Shown here: positions 12,476 to 24,032 of the stretch, piece by piece
How the letters are laid out: every line of letters starts with the position of its first letter
Numbering within the stretch: position 1 is the first letter of the stretch
Assembly: GCA_022570795.1 (NCBI GenBank)
Contig: JAKUDP010000017.1
Coordinates: forward strand, 310,001 to 374,000
DNA: 64,000 bases
Origin: Sphaerulina vaccinii
Taxonomy: Eukaryota; Ascomycota; Dothideomycetes; Mycosphaerellales; Mycosphaerellaceae
Direction: 5' to 3'
Notes under the pieces: generated by a model
The model's input: only the letters and a program-made list of their open reading frames with translations
What the model was told of the DNA's origin: nothing
Databases searched by the model: none
Made by a program: the position numbers and the translations under genes

Positions 12476-13276
12476 ATGCCTCCTAAGCCCCTCATCCTGA
12501 TCACTGGGGCCAATCAAGGTGAGTCGGTATAGTAGCAACCAAAGCTGGTTGATTGTGCGTGCTGAACTTTTGTAGGCCTGGGATACTACGCCACACAGCA
12601 GTTGGCCGGCACTGGCAGCTACCACATTCTCATGGGATGCCGCAACTTGACCAAAGCTGCCAAAGCCATTGACGACCTCGTTGCCGACACTTCACACAAA
12701 GTCACTAAGGCAGACGTGACCCCACTGCAAATCGATGTGACCAACGATGAGTCCATTGAATCTGCGGCGAAGCAAATCGCAAAGGAATACGGCAAGCTGG
12801 ACATGCTGCTCAACAACGCGGGTATCGCCACAAGTCAGGTAGCAACTGACACTCAGACTCTGCGACAAGTCTACCACGAGCAATTCGACACCAATGTATA
12901 TGGTGCCGCAGCTGTCACCGAAGCATTCTTGCCTCTTTTAAGAAAAGGCTCCAGCAAGCGTATCGCTTTCACCTCAACTGGTCTTAGCTCGCTAGCCAAG
13001 GCATCTGATGGCTCGCAGCCTGTAGACAAGTTCCCAATCTACCGTGCGACGAAGACGGCGCTGAACATGGTGCTGCTGTATTATGCCAGAACCCTGGAAG
13101 GCGAGGGCTTTGTGGTGAGCGGTCCAGCTCCCGGGTTTTGCGCCACAAATCTGAACGGAAATTCTGGCAAGAAGGATCCGCGCGATGGCGCGAAGATGCT
13201 CGTGAGAGGATTGTTGGGAGAGAAGGAAGACGTCCATGCCGTTGTCTTCACTGAGTCCGGAAGAGAACCTTGGTAA
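12476..13276 (+). CDS. Short-chain dehydrogenase/reductase
   Basis: Exons 12476-12518 and 12576-13276 give 247 residues. The 57-bp intron falls inside the cofactor motif, splitting TGANQGLG (residues 10-17), the glycine-rich nucleotide-binding loop of classical SDRs. NNAG follows at residues 94-97, a serine near residue 148 (AFTSTG) and the catalytic YRATK with Tyr170 and Lys174. After the active site comes PGFCATNL, the usual PG motif and its substrate-loop. The enzyme should be an NAD(P)-dependent oxidoreductase acting on a small alcohol or carbonyl. The substrate is unknown. Its divergent pairing with a SnoaL-like gene hints at a shared pathway. Confidence 0.92.
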
Positions 13277-13786
13277 TTTGTTTCGAGGTTGTGGACAGAT
13301 AGCCGATCGTTCGATCGCAGACTTGTTAAGTAAGTTGTGTACATTCAGTCGACTCCAACAGCTGGCTGATGTGGGTAGTGGCAACTGCAGTGTCTTCTAA
13401 GGACATGCCAGAACATCCCTCTGTTCACATCTCACCGAAGTTGCCGCGGCGCTTGGGGAGTCGTTCGTGACAGCCTGGGCGAGATCGTGGAGGCAGCAAA
13501 GTGAGGCACCGGAAGGGACCTGATGTTCATATTCATTTTCATTCCTCGACTCATGTCTACGTCTGCAAACGTATCTATACCCATGAAAGGATGCTCCTGA
13601 AATTCTCTCACCACTCGAGATTACTACTACCAAAGTAAAAACAGAAAGCACAGTCTAGCAGACGCTGTGGTATCATCGCTTGAGTGCAGGATAGCGAAAG
13701 CTTCAACCTGCACTTCAACAACTCCCAACAAGTAACACAATTTTGGGGTATCATATGGTGACTGGCGCCAGTCATGAGCGAGACGT
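13277..13786. other. Convergent intergenic region
   Basis: This is the gap between the stops of the SDR and the CSC1-type channel. It should hold both 3' untranslated regions. No gene or repeat is evident. Confidence 0.4.
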
Positions 13787-16533
13787 CTAGTAGTAGATCT
13801 TCTCCTCGTAGATTGGTGGTCGTCCGTCTTCGGCATCCCAAACAATCTTGGCCTTTTCGTCGAGGAAAGCACCTTCGTCTGTGATCGGGATGACCTTACC
13901 GGTCTCTGCAACTTCCTGCTTGCTGACGCCAAGGTTGTCGCGTGGCACCCAAAGGAGGGGAGTCGGGCTGTTGATCGCTGGATTGTAGAATGCGTTCTCG
14001 GAGACATCGCGCTCATACTCAATAGCAATCTCCTTTGGTACAAGGCGTCGCATGGTCTGATAATCTGTGTAGATGTCTGGTCGAAGCCACTTGACGAACA
14101 TGTTTGGCTTCTTGTGTGGAGCAGCTTCGACAGGTTCTGGCGCGTCCAGGGCGCCCTTAGCACCATTTCCGTTGGCGCCAGCGGCGCCGCTGTCCTTAGC
14201 AGCGAACTTCTCGCTTTCGACATCGTCGTGACCACCATGACCTCTCTCAATCTGCAGCAGGCGACGCTCCTCGGCGTCGAGTGACTTGGGCAGGTAGTTG
14301 AGGAGGGGCGCCATGGCACTGTTCAAGCTGAGGTGGTAGAGAGCGGTGAAAATGAGGAAGACGATCATGAGGATCAATGGACCGAGAGCTCCAACACTGG
14401 CGGCGGTGGCGATGGCGAAAAGGCCGATGAGACAGACTTCTGCGACGTACAGCCCGATGAAGAGGTGACCGAGTGCTCGAGGGTAGACAAGACCCTTGGT
14501 GTCAACCTGAGCATTCGACACGAAGAGCAAGTTGTAGCGGAAGGCGAAGTAGAACAAGAACAGTCCGATCGCCGCAAATCCCATCACAAGAGGTGCAATG
14601 GCCGCGTAGCAGATGGCGATGACCAGCAAGTTGGTGTAGACCGGGAAGAGAGTGCCCCATCCGAGACCGCTGAGAGTGATCCAGCGCCTGTACATCTTGC
14701 GAGGAGTCGTGTCGAGGAACTTGCCCAGAACCATGAACAGAATTAAGCCAACAAGACCTACAAGCAGACCGCTCACGATCGCCAGACCTTGCAGAATGAA
14801 GTATGAGATGTAAAAGTTGCTGGCAAGTGGGATCTTGTTGGCTAGGACCATAGGCGCGCTTGACGGATCAGCCGCGACGCTGGAGATGACGGACGACGCC
14901 GCAGATCCGAGAGTGGCGACCAAGAACACCTGAATGATCTGGAAGGCGAAGTATGTGTTCTGCACCGTGAGCTCTACTGCGCTGCGGGTCGGTGCACCGC
15001 CAAGCTTAGCCATGAGACGCAAGATGATAGGCAGCAGTGCCATCAATACAGCGAGGAGAATGGTTGGCAAAAGACCGGTGACCACACCCAAGATTGGCTT
15101 TGGGATGTCGTTGATGAAGCTGAGCCATGGTAGACAGTCAATGAGCTTGTTGATGTTGCTGATGGCGCCGACGACGGCGACAGGGATGGACCAGAAGACG
15201 ATCAAGGCAACGACGAAGCTGGTGGTGAGGAGCTTTCGCACAACACGCTCCCACCACTTGATCTTGAGGTTGGACCAGATAACCTCGTCTGGGGTCATAC
15301 CAGTGAATCGTGGGGACATTTGGAGAACTTGGTGGTGTGTTAGACTCTGGTATGCGGCTTGAGCCTCGCTGAGAGTCTCGAATTCGACGAAGGCGGAGTT
15401 CAGCTTCTTGGCGTTGTGAGCGCGATGTGTGGCCTGTTGAGCATCGACCTCTGGGATGAGTCTTCTAAGTTCGCCACGGCACCAGTCGATTGTGTCCACC
15501 TTCTTGCCGATGAGGAACTTCAGCTTGTGTGTTGGACGCTCCTTCTGTGTCAGGTAGCGTGATCCATCAGCGTGACCCTCGCCAATGGCCTCTTCTTCTG
15601 ATCCTGCTCGGCCGCCCTTCTTGCTCTTCTTGTCTGCCTTGATCTTGTTCGCAGTTGCAGTCTTGATGAGCTTAGTCTCGGCGCCCTCAAGCTTCATGGC
15701 AACCTTGTCACGCTCCGAGACAATCTCTTCCAATGCCTTGCAGTCGGTGGACAGCCAAATTTTGCGAACACCAGGCTCAAGCATGGCGCGTAGCTTGCTC
15801 TCCTCCATGTATTCTTCGGGAACCGACGTGTACAGGACTGTTCGCGAAGACAGGCGACCGGCATAGAATGGTGACATGAGGTATGCTTGCCTCAAGTTAA
15901 TGTAGTAGATCATCTCGCGAGTGATCATGTAGAGGACGAAGCTGAAAAAGATGATGGCACACCCAGCGTGTGCGAAAAGGCGATAGTACTGCAGTCAATC
16001 AGCTCAGTCATTCGGTCTCTTCTACTGCTGTAACTTACGTTGTTTGTGACGTTGCCGTATGTGAGCAGGTCGAGCTGCTGCAAGCCTCCACCGCCAGTGG
16101 CATTGACTGGGAAAAGAACTGGCCATGTGATGATACAGCCAACCACGCAGATGACCACAGAGATCTTCAGCAGGCGGAGGAAAAGGTAGCCATCGAGGGT
16201 GTGGTGGATCAGGACGTAAGAGTCGGGAAGAGCCCAGAAGTGCTTAATCCAGCCAAACATGCCACCCTCAATCCTCGGTGAGCGTTCATTTTCTCTCAGG
16301 CTTCCCACGAATGTTCGCGGCCTGTAGTATCGCGGGAACTTGTTCCTTAGAACCAGGAAAAGCCCTGCCCAGACACATGCAAATATGAACACTATCGCGT
16401 GTTAGCTTACGCGACTGTTTCCATCACTCTATCTCGTCTTACCTGGCAAGAGAGTCGCGTAGAGCTGCGAGGCAGAACTCGAGGCGCCTTGCGATGAGCC
16501 AACATTTGCATCATTGCTCTGGTTGGTACTCAT
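13787..16533 (-). CDS. CSC1/OSCA/TMEM63-type calcium-permeable stress-gated cation channel
   Basis: Three exons on the minus strand (16533-16443, 16391-16039, 15988-13787) give 881 residues, the usual family size. The start is at 16533, followed by a short polar leader and TM1 (VFIFACVWAGLFLVL). Two more helices follow, then a cytosolic domain (about residues 170-370) with the RRM-like fold and the conserved NAKKLNSAFVEFET element. The DUF221/RSN1_7TM core of seven or more helices ends near residue 720, and a charged C-terminal tail follows. The tail contains FNPAI-like 'FYNPAINSP', common in fungal members. The protein is expected to gate cations upon hyperosmotic stress or membrane tension. 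No breaks were seen. Confidence 0.95.
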
Positions 16534-19470
16534 GCAAGAACCCATTTCCGCGCGCTTGTTTCGCTCCGACTGGAGCTGTAAATGCCGTCGTGGCGCAAAA
16601 CGACTATTAGTAGTACTGTATGCCTGAAGAACCGAATGCAGACGAGAAATACGTCGCGTTGATGGTCGTAAAGTCGATGTTGATGCAGAAGTGAAGGTCG
16701 TAGAAGCAGGAAGAGCTCCTTGTTTGCGCGCAGAAACTCGTCGTTGCCCAGTCCAATCTTAAGGTTCCAGAAAGAGCAATGGGCACGGACTCTTCGCTTG
16801 GAAAGATCGACGACGGTGACGCGACAAGGTCAAGTAGCGTCGTCTGCCCAGCTTTGTGGTTGTGGCTGCTGCTGCTTTTGCAAAGTGAGGAAACAAGAGC
16901 TGCGAACTGTCCTCAGGCGATGGGATAGCTCAATGTTATACCTGAACTGGTTTTGACGTTTCACATGGGTGACAGCAATGCTGCGCACAAGGTCAACAAC
17001 AGGCCATTGACGCTCGACTCGAAACGATAGGTACACGCGAAGCGCTCAACACTGCCGCCACAGTTCTAGCCACAAGCCACAGGAGAGTTTGGGCGCGAAA
17101 CTTGTTTTCTGGTCGTACAGCTGCTACTCTCAAACTCTATCATATATCGTGGACCACATCTGCCGGAATTTCACATGTCAGTCGACGAGTTCGGCAGGAG
17201 CAATAACTTCATACGGATCGACATGAACAGCAGAATTTGCTGTGAGCAGCTGCCATTGCAGAGACTCCTGATGACTACAAGATGTCACAGATAGCAACTT
17301 TCACCGTATCAGGAGCCTTGTAGCATCTGATATAGATATCAAACGGTTCACAGCCTTGCAAGGGACAGCTCCATGTCATCCTAGTCCACATCGTGGCGGT
17401 GCAATCTTCTAGGCCTTCGAGGATTGTCAACTGGATCTGAAACTTCATCATCCTTCAGCTCGACAAGCCTGATGGAATATAAGGTTAACAAACGGGCATA
17501 CCATTCTGTGGAGGCTGTGTGCAGCAACAGCGAGAAGCTCATCTACCAGATATGAGACACAAGCGAAGAAGACACAAGCGAAGAGTACACAAGGCGTCTG
17601 GTAGCTTTGGCACCTCTGTAGGAGATCATCATTGTGCGTCCAATATACTGACCACTAGCCACAGTCTGATATATGAAGTACTTTACAGATGCGGATGGCT
17701 ATCCATATGATTCTCGACACGGACCAGTGTCGACTCTCCTCTATCACAACTGCTCGAGGTCACCTGTGGCGTGCCCTGCACATGGAAGAGCATGGTCACC
17801 AGCCCATGGCCGAGTGTCGTCCTGCTTTTCCGCCACAAAACTTGCGATCTCGTGAGCTTTCTTGGGAGCTCCTGGAAATCGCAGGGAGCAAAGCTGTTCG
17901 GACGATATGCGGCTGACTCGTATCGTTGGAAATGCTTGTCTGAGATCCCGTGGTCGGGATTGGACGGCCCACGACACACCACCAGGCAATCACAGACGTC
18001 ATGCGTAGAATTCCAATGCACGATTTTCAGGTACATACCAGACGTTGTATGGTTGATTGCGTGTACAAGACGGCCGCTACGAAGGACAAGATGTCCTCGG
18101 AAGCTCGTACGAATGTACCGGTGACCATAGGAGGTAGCATTGCAAAGAAACTGGAATTTGTGATCTGTGGCTGTGCGTCACAGGGTACAAGATTTCTTTT
18201 CTCCGATGCAACGAGATCTCGAATGGCTTTCCAGCATCACGCTTCAAGAATAGAGATTGCCCTCGAGAAAGCATCCATGGGATGCGACCTTTCTCTGTGA
18301 TCGTGGTGCTTCTGCCCTACCAAACGAGGGCAGCCTAGTAGCAGAGACGGCCATTGTCGGGAGAGATCACGAACGCAACCGGAGAGCACTTCGGGCAGAG
18401 ATGAACTGAGCTGCCATCCCAACAGATTGTAAAATCAGTGATAACATTTGGGGTGAGTAAGAGGCAAGCCCAGGTCGGAAGCAGTGGTATAGACCCACCT
18501 ATATGTATGAACGAACGCACCTTAGGGTTGCCCGAAACCACCGGGACGACGACAACATGCTCAAAGTCGCAACCAATGTGAGCAAAATCTCTGTGCCATC
18601 TTTACAGTATGTCCCAACATTAAATGAGAATTGCTACGTTGTTCCATTGTTCTTCGCGTGCTGTAGCTCGAAAAGGTCGAATTAACGATATTTTCAAGAT
18701 GACCATATTTCTGGTTGTGACCACACACCAAAGTTGATTTCTACTCGTTCTCAACACTGCGAGTGAGCCAGTCTATGCTTTCGAACGATCTCGAAACGTT
18801 TGGAAGGTCACACGCAGCAGCAAAGCACAGTCTATGAAAAGCCGGACTAACGATGTCTTCTCCATATGAAGACATTTCGCACACTGAGAAAACACCAGTA
18901 ATAATGCATATCTGTAACACTTCTCGAGCGACAAGTGATAGACACTCAACAACTACACAACATCTTCACATTCCGCCATTCATCGACGACGTCCAAAGTG
19001 CATGCATGGCAACCTCCTGTTTCATAGACTTGGCAACTTGAGTTAGCCGTTGAGAGTTCTTCGATGGCAAACAGCTGCTGTCTCCTACATAATAGTCCAG
19101 GGTCGCAAACACGGCGGTGTGTCCAAAGCAAGATCTCGCATTCGTTTCACAGAGGCTATTGTTGGTCCTAGCTCCAATCACTGCTATTGCTTCGTTCATG
19201 GGCCATCCGGCACTGGAGGGGGACCTGAGTGAGCTGCCATTTAGGCCGGATGTCACCATATCCAGTATGAAGCAGGAGATCATTGGAAGGCGATATAGGC
19301 TCGTAGACTGACACAGTGCCTCTGGAGAGCATCGCTGCGGCATCATCCCAGCCAGCATTGACGAATTTGAGATCGCTGAGCCTGCTTCGACGTATCCCAC
19401 TTCTGTTCCAGCATATACGACAGTTCTATATCAGCCTGTCGATCCTAGATCTTCCTCATGTCACGACACG
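16534..19470. other. 2.9-kb gene-poor stretch
   Basis: No coding region longer than about 120 codons has recognisable features. A short direct repeat (GACACAAGCGAAGA, two copies) lies near 17550-17580. From about 19313 the frame of the next gene is open upstream of its first Met, so an unrecognised 5' exon may lie in the last few hundred bases. Confidence 0.35.
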
Positions 19471-20412
19471 ATGGTATCAAGGCGATGGCGCCGGATGGAT
19501 TGCGCGCTGCTATTCCTGGTCACCGGTACCTTTGGGGTAGTCCTCGCATACTACCTCGCCGGCGGCGACAGTGGCTTCAAGAAGTTCTTCAACAGCAACA
19601 GCTTCGGACCTAGATTCATCCTAAACGGAGCTGCAACCATAACCCCTAAAATTTGGGGAAGTGTTGAGCAGGACTCAATGGTCATGGCACCTTTTCGTGC
19701 GTCTTGCCAAATCACGATGACCTTCGCGCCTACTATCACATCAGTCCTCTCCACGTGGCGAGCTCTGTCGCGCGGTTATGTCTTCGCTGGCACAGTGACC
19801 ATTATGACTCTACTCGGAGAGATCCTCAACGTTGCCATTTCGGGCGTGCCGTTCTCGACTGGCCAGACTTGGATGAACTTTGTGGTTGTATCGTATATGG
19901 CGGTACTGGGTCTGATGATCCTGTCTGCGGTAGCTGTCATCTTGCATAGGCGGCGTGAGCCCAGAATTCCTTTGGTGCCAGATACCCTGGGAGGGAAGAT
20001 AATCTATCTTGCTCGATCGAACATTGTGTTCAACTCTGCCACTGGACACCTGCTTGGAGTACGTTTCACGTTCAGACCAATGACCGGCACTGAAGGTAAG
20101 CGTTCGTGGAAAATCGAGCAACTCGGCCATGAGCAGGATATATATCAGCAGATTGTGCGCCGAGCTTCATAGTTGTACCGTCTTGCTCCAGTTGACCAAA
20201 GTCAGTGGCCATCGCAAGCTGATGTGTGGAAGAACCTGGGATCGTGGAAGTCGTCCAGCCGTGGGAACAGAGCACATATCGGAGAAGTTGAAGAGCGGGC
20301 TCACACCACCGGAAGCGGAAGGTCCGCGCTTGCCGTTCAGCTTCAGCCCTACCAGGAACCGCCGGAAGGTTTAGGACGACACAACTGGCAGGTTGACAGC
20401 GACTTCGTGTAA
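19471..20412 (+). CDS. DUF3433-like fungal membrane protein, short version
   Basis: Exons 19471-20095 and 20192-20412 give 281 residues. The 96-bp intron has a GTAAGC donor and a pyrimidine-rich CTCCAG acceptor; it skips an in-frame TAG at 20170. The protein has a TM helix near the N-terminus (ALLFLVTGTFGVVLAYYLA), a loop with a WxxxEQDSM element, further helices, a QTWMNFVVVSYMAVLGLMIL segment, and a tail ending in WQVDSDFV. This order matches the C-terminal part of fungal DUF3433 proteins, where W...PF and P.TLGGKIIYL..S elements recur. Full-length relatives are much longer, so this may be a truncated gene or lack unrecognised upstream exons; the frame is open back to 19313. Function unknown. 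Confidence 0.65.
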
Positions 20413-20784
20413 TGGTCTTGGAGAACCAGGGTATGGGGTTCTGTCGAACATTGTCAATCATGGGTGACCACCTTGTTGCTTTCTCTCCAACGACGTTTCT
20501 GTTCTTCCGCCTTCAAGATCCTTCTGCTACGACTTCTTCCGATCAGGGACCACAGGATTCTTGCCAAGAATCTGCCCTATCGTTGCAACAGCAGCATACA
20601 ATAAGAGAGAGTCCTGGACAATTGTCAAACAGCAGAGTCGATACACCGAGATCGACGAAGACCACAATTGCCACGGAGAACTGAGACCAGGACATTCGAC
20701 AGCGCGTACAGCATTGCAACCAGCATCGTTGATACTCGTAGAACACACCAAGCTCTCGTTCAGTGCCAGTAGCATTGGTTGAAA
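20413..20784. other. Intergenic, promoter of QCR8
   Basis: No gene evident. A minus-strand open frame here overlaps the first QCR8 exon and lacks features. Confidence 0.4.
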
Positions 20785-21223
20785 ATGGGCGGAGGAGGAC
20801 CAGTAGGACCAGGTCTCAAAGATGTGAATGACCCACATCGGTATGCCATCTTCTCAAGTTCTCAGATCGTCTCCGACACTCGCTGACGTATCCTGTTCAC
20901 AGACTGGTCAAAGGCATCTGGGGCGATCCTCGTTCCCTCCATCGGAAAGGAATCGTAACATACGGCATCTCCAACAATCGCACTAAGCCGCTTGCTGGGG
21001 CGTACCAAGCCGCGGTATTTAACACCTTCCGAAGGACGAGAGGACAGATTTTGTACTGGGGCGTGCCCATGGTGTTGGCGTATAGTGCGATGGAGTGGGC
21101 TATCGAGAGGTAAGTTCACCACATCCGAGAGGCAGACCAGTGATGGACGCTGATATGAAACCGGACAGGAACGAGTATCTGAACTCGAAAGCTGGACGAG
21201 CTGAGTTCGGAGATGAGGAATGA
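20785..21223 (+). CDS. QCR8: Cytochrome b-c1 complex subunit 8
   Basis: Three exons (20785-20840, 20903-21109, 21169-21223) give 105 residues. The protein shows the QCR8/UcrQ signature: GIVTYGISNNRTKPLAGA, then AVFNTFRR, a single membrane span starting GVPMVLAYSAMEWAIERNEYLNSKAG, and an acidic end (RAEFGDEE). It is the small ubiquinone-binding subunit of mitochondrial respiratory complex III in the inner membrane. The N-terminus is glycine-rich with no cleaved presequence, as expected for this subunit. The three-exon structure with a tiny first exon is usual in filamentous fungi. The gene converges on CLP1 with 234 bp between stops. Confidence 0.96.
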
Positions 21224-21457
21224 GTCCGGAACGTGTCTCAGCTAGATCTTCTCAGTCAATACTAGTTCGACGCTATACTTCGCGGCATGGTGGTTTCCCT
21301 AATCCGGAGAAGCGATGTCGTGATGCTGAAAAAAGCTCCAATCGTCTTCGGGTGGAAGTCCTGCAATTTATCTCCGCTAGCCTCTCTTATCTGATTCCAC
21401 TCCACCACTGATTCGAGCAGCTCAGTCATCGCTCGCATCCAGAGATACTGTCCTCCT

Positions 21458-22876
21458 CTACTGCACCAAGTCCCCAATCGCTTCTGGCCAACCATGTCCC
21501 CAGACTAAGGCACGATCACCCCATCGTTGTGGGTGAGGTGCTAGAAAGCGTATCTTCTTTCTCGTCTCGTCCACGTCAGCTGCGTATAGGAAGCCCATCA
21601 CTGCACTGTCTCGTATTGTAGCCTCATCCGAGCCGCCTGAGCAGAACTTGATGGCGAGAAGACCTCCTGTCATAGCGGCTGTTGGAGTAAACTTTTCGTA
21701 TATTGCATTGGAGCCAGCAGGTGTATATTCGTCGTCCTCGTTGCCTGGTGCGAATGTCGGGTCTGGAGAAGATTCACCAGATTTGACTCGATAGATGTCC
21801 AGATCTGCGAATGGTATAGTATGCGAATGTGGGTTCAACGACTCCTTAAGTGATCCGAAGAAGTACTGCCTCATTGACTGAGTTCGAATCTGCTTCATGA
21901 ACGAAGCGTCTCGTTCCACCGCTCCTCCAGGCTTGGCGACGCGCAGGACGTGAATAGTTTCGTCCGGAGTCTTGCTAGTAGCAAAACGTCTAGTCATGTC
22001 GCTTGCCAGTCTCTCTGAACCTATCGTCAGGACCATGTTGACACTGAATTCGGAGATGATGTGGGCAATCAAGTCGTAGTTGGACTTTGGATCGTTGAGA
22101 GAACCAGGTGTGTCGATTATGATGCCGCTTCGCTTGGCTGTTGCGTCTTCTTCCAGTCGATTCATGACGCTCAAAGCCATACGTGTAGTGATAGGCTTGA
22201 ACACCTCGGGCTTCTCTGCCGGACTCTGATATGGGAAGTGGTAAATCAGTGGTGTCCTTACCGGACTCACAGTAGGTCCAGAAGACGAGCTGATACCGTA
22301 GCCGTTCTCGATGTCGAGAGAAGAGTCCACAGTCACTACAGAGAGACTGCTAGGCGGAGCCAGCAATCCATCTCTCGGGTCCAGGTTGATAACAGTAGGC
22401 GCCTGACCACTCCTCACTGCCCAAGCAGCCAAACTTCTCACGAGAGAACTCTTTCCCGCAAAGTCCGGTCCAACAACGAGAACTCTCGGCGTCTCCATAC
22501 CTTCCAGCATACCATGCACATTCAACCACTCGACAGCATATTCGGTCTCCTGGCCAGCAAACTCACTCTCAGCATTCCCGGAGATCTCCAATTGACAGCC
22601 TTGCCATGAGAAGACTGCACCTTTGAATCCAGAGAAGGTATAGATCTGTCGTGGGGCGAGTTCTACGCCGAATAGTTCTGCGTGTCCGGCTTCGAGTTTG
22701 ATGTTGTATTTCTGATTGAAGGCGACTTCGAATCTCCATTCCTGCTGAGGCTGGAGGGTCTCGAGGCGAGGAGCTTGAGTGGCTTGGCTTGTGTTTGTGA
22801 CCGGAGTGGCAGAAGGACCTGGGGCGAGTCCAAGACCAGGAAGTAGGCCCGGAAGTGAGAGGCCTGGGAGTGACAT
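21458..22876 (-). CDS. CLP1: mRNA cleavage and polyadenylation factor CLP1
   Basis: A single exon of 472 residues. An N-terminal domain starts around residue 45 (EWRFEVAFN...) and forms the beta-sandwich of CLP1 proteins, followed by a Walker A loop at residues 136-144 (GPDFAGKSS), NLDPRDGLLAPP for the switch-like region, and a C-terminal domain rich in strands. The protein is a subunit of cleavage factor IA, which binds ATP and bridges Pcf11 to the pre-mRNA 3' processing machinery in the nucleus. Fungal members bind ATP but are not thought to have RNA-kinase activity. The first 25 residues are a Gly/Leu/Pro-rich run (SLPGLSLPGLLPGLGLAPG). The frame is intact. Confidence 0.96.
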   Translation of the reverse strand: MSLPGLSLPGLLPGLGLAPGPSATPVTNTSQATQAPRLETLQPQQEWRFEVAFNQKYNIKLEAGHAELFGVELAPRQIYTFSGFKGAVFSWQGCQLEISGNAESEFAGQETEYAVEWLNVHGMLEGMETPRVLVVGPDFAGKSSLVRSLAAWAVRSGQAPTVINLDPRDGLLAPPSSLSVVTVDSSLDIENGYGISSSSGPTVSPVRTPLIYHFPYQSPAEKPEVFKPITTRMALSVMNRLEEDATAKRSGIIIDTPGSLNDPKSNYDLIAHIISEFSVNMVLTIGSERLASDMTRRFATSKTPDETIHVLRVAKPGGAVERDASFMKQIRTQSMRQYFFGSLKESLNPHSHTIPFADLDIYRVKSGESSPDPTFAPGNEDDEYTPAGSNAIYEKFTPTAAMTGGLLAIKFCSGGSDEATIRDSAVMGFLYAADVDETRKKIRFLAPHPQRWGDRALVWGHGWPEAIGDLVQ

Positions 22877-24032
22877 GGTGTGAAGCTGTGGAAGTATCTC
22901 TGATTTCGAAGTTTGGGTGACGATGGCTTGTCACTCTCTTCAGAGACGTGGATATCGCGTAATCCTAGAGAAGCACAGTAAGTTCACAACTCCAGTACGC
23001 CGGCGCCGGAAGCAAGTCGTGGAGATGGTTTTGATGATGTTTGTTGATCGAAAGTCGTGGAGAAGGCTGGTGAATGGAGGTCCGGCTATCCATCTCGATT
23101 CGACTCAGATATCCGGCCTTGGCACTACTTATACCCGGTCTTGCGTCTACTCGCTCTCCTCCATCTCCCTCATCTCCTTCCCGACCACCATCCATCTCGC
23201 TGCTCGTCTCCAACACATTGTTCCATCAGTAGAGCCACCTTTCGTATATCCATTGTCCTTCGCGACATTCTGTGGACGAGCATGTCTCAGACTTTCTTGT
23301 GGCAACTCGCTGCTGAATCTGGTATTGAGACTCTTCGAGGCATTGCACAGGCATGAGGATCCAGGAGTACTATTCTGAACCTACTTTCGCATACTCCTGC
23401 TCTCTGCTACGGTCGTGGAGTATCTCCATGGGCTGTCAGGTATTGACCGGAGGAGACAAGATATCTTGCAAGATCCTACACGACTCCGCTACTCGGTCTG
23501 TTCACCCACGGCTGCCTCAATGGGAAATGGCGTTGTACAGCTATTCGCATTGGCCAGTTGCACGTAAGTAACTTGCATAGCATTGGTTGTGCTAAGCGAG
23601 CCCTGAAAGCCACACTTCAAGATCTGCACTACACCTCCCAGTCTGATCAGCCGAGCCACGATGAAAAGAGGCCGCCAGCACGACTGCGAATCCGAAAGAG
23701 CCATGCCTCGATCAAGCTCACCTTTCGAAATGTCCATCTGGAGAGCGACTGAGCACCTGCTTGGCCAATCTGCAGGTCCATGAAAGCCGCCTGGCAGCTC
23801 GATGCTGAATGACTCTTCGGGACGGCATCTTCTTCTATCAAGCCAAGACCGGTGATCAGACTACTTTCACGAGTACTTATGATCGACATGCAAGCCACGA
23901 GCATGTACTGAAGTGAGTCGACTGGCCTCAGCTCAGCTGAGCCTCCCTGAAATATGCTTAAAGTGCCGAGCAATGCCAACTGATCCCATCTGGATACTTC
24001 GTGACACCCTGCTGTAAGTCTGGTCTACAGTC
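22877..24032. other. Intergenic between divergent CLP1 and membrane-protein genes
   Basis: Open frames here are short and featureless. The region should contain both promoters. No repeats noticed. Confidence 0.4.

Noticed and set aside
13627..14319. 230-codon minus-strand frame at the 3' end of the CSC1-type gene
   Set aside because: Same strand but another phase inside the channel's last exon and 3' region; composition is low quality and the channel frame explains the sequence.
1..16533. Biosynthetic gene cluster at the left end
   Set aside because: FSH hydrolase, SDR, SnoaL-like and MFS genes occur, but no polyketide, peptide or terpene synthase is present, and CSC1 and the Zip2-like gene are unrelated.
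20170..20172. In-frame TAG in the DUF3433-like gene as a nonsense mutation
   Set aside because: A good GTAAGC...CTCCAG intron removes it and joins two in-phase exons ending WQVDSDFV.
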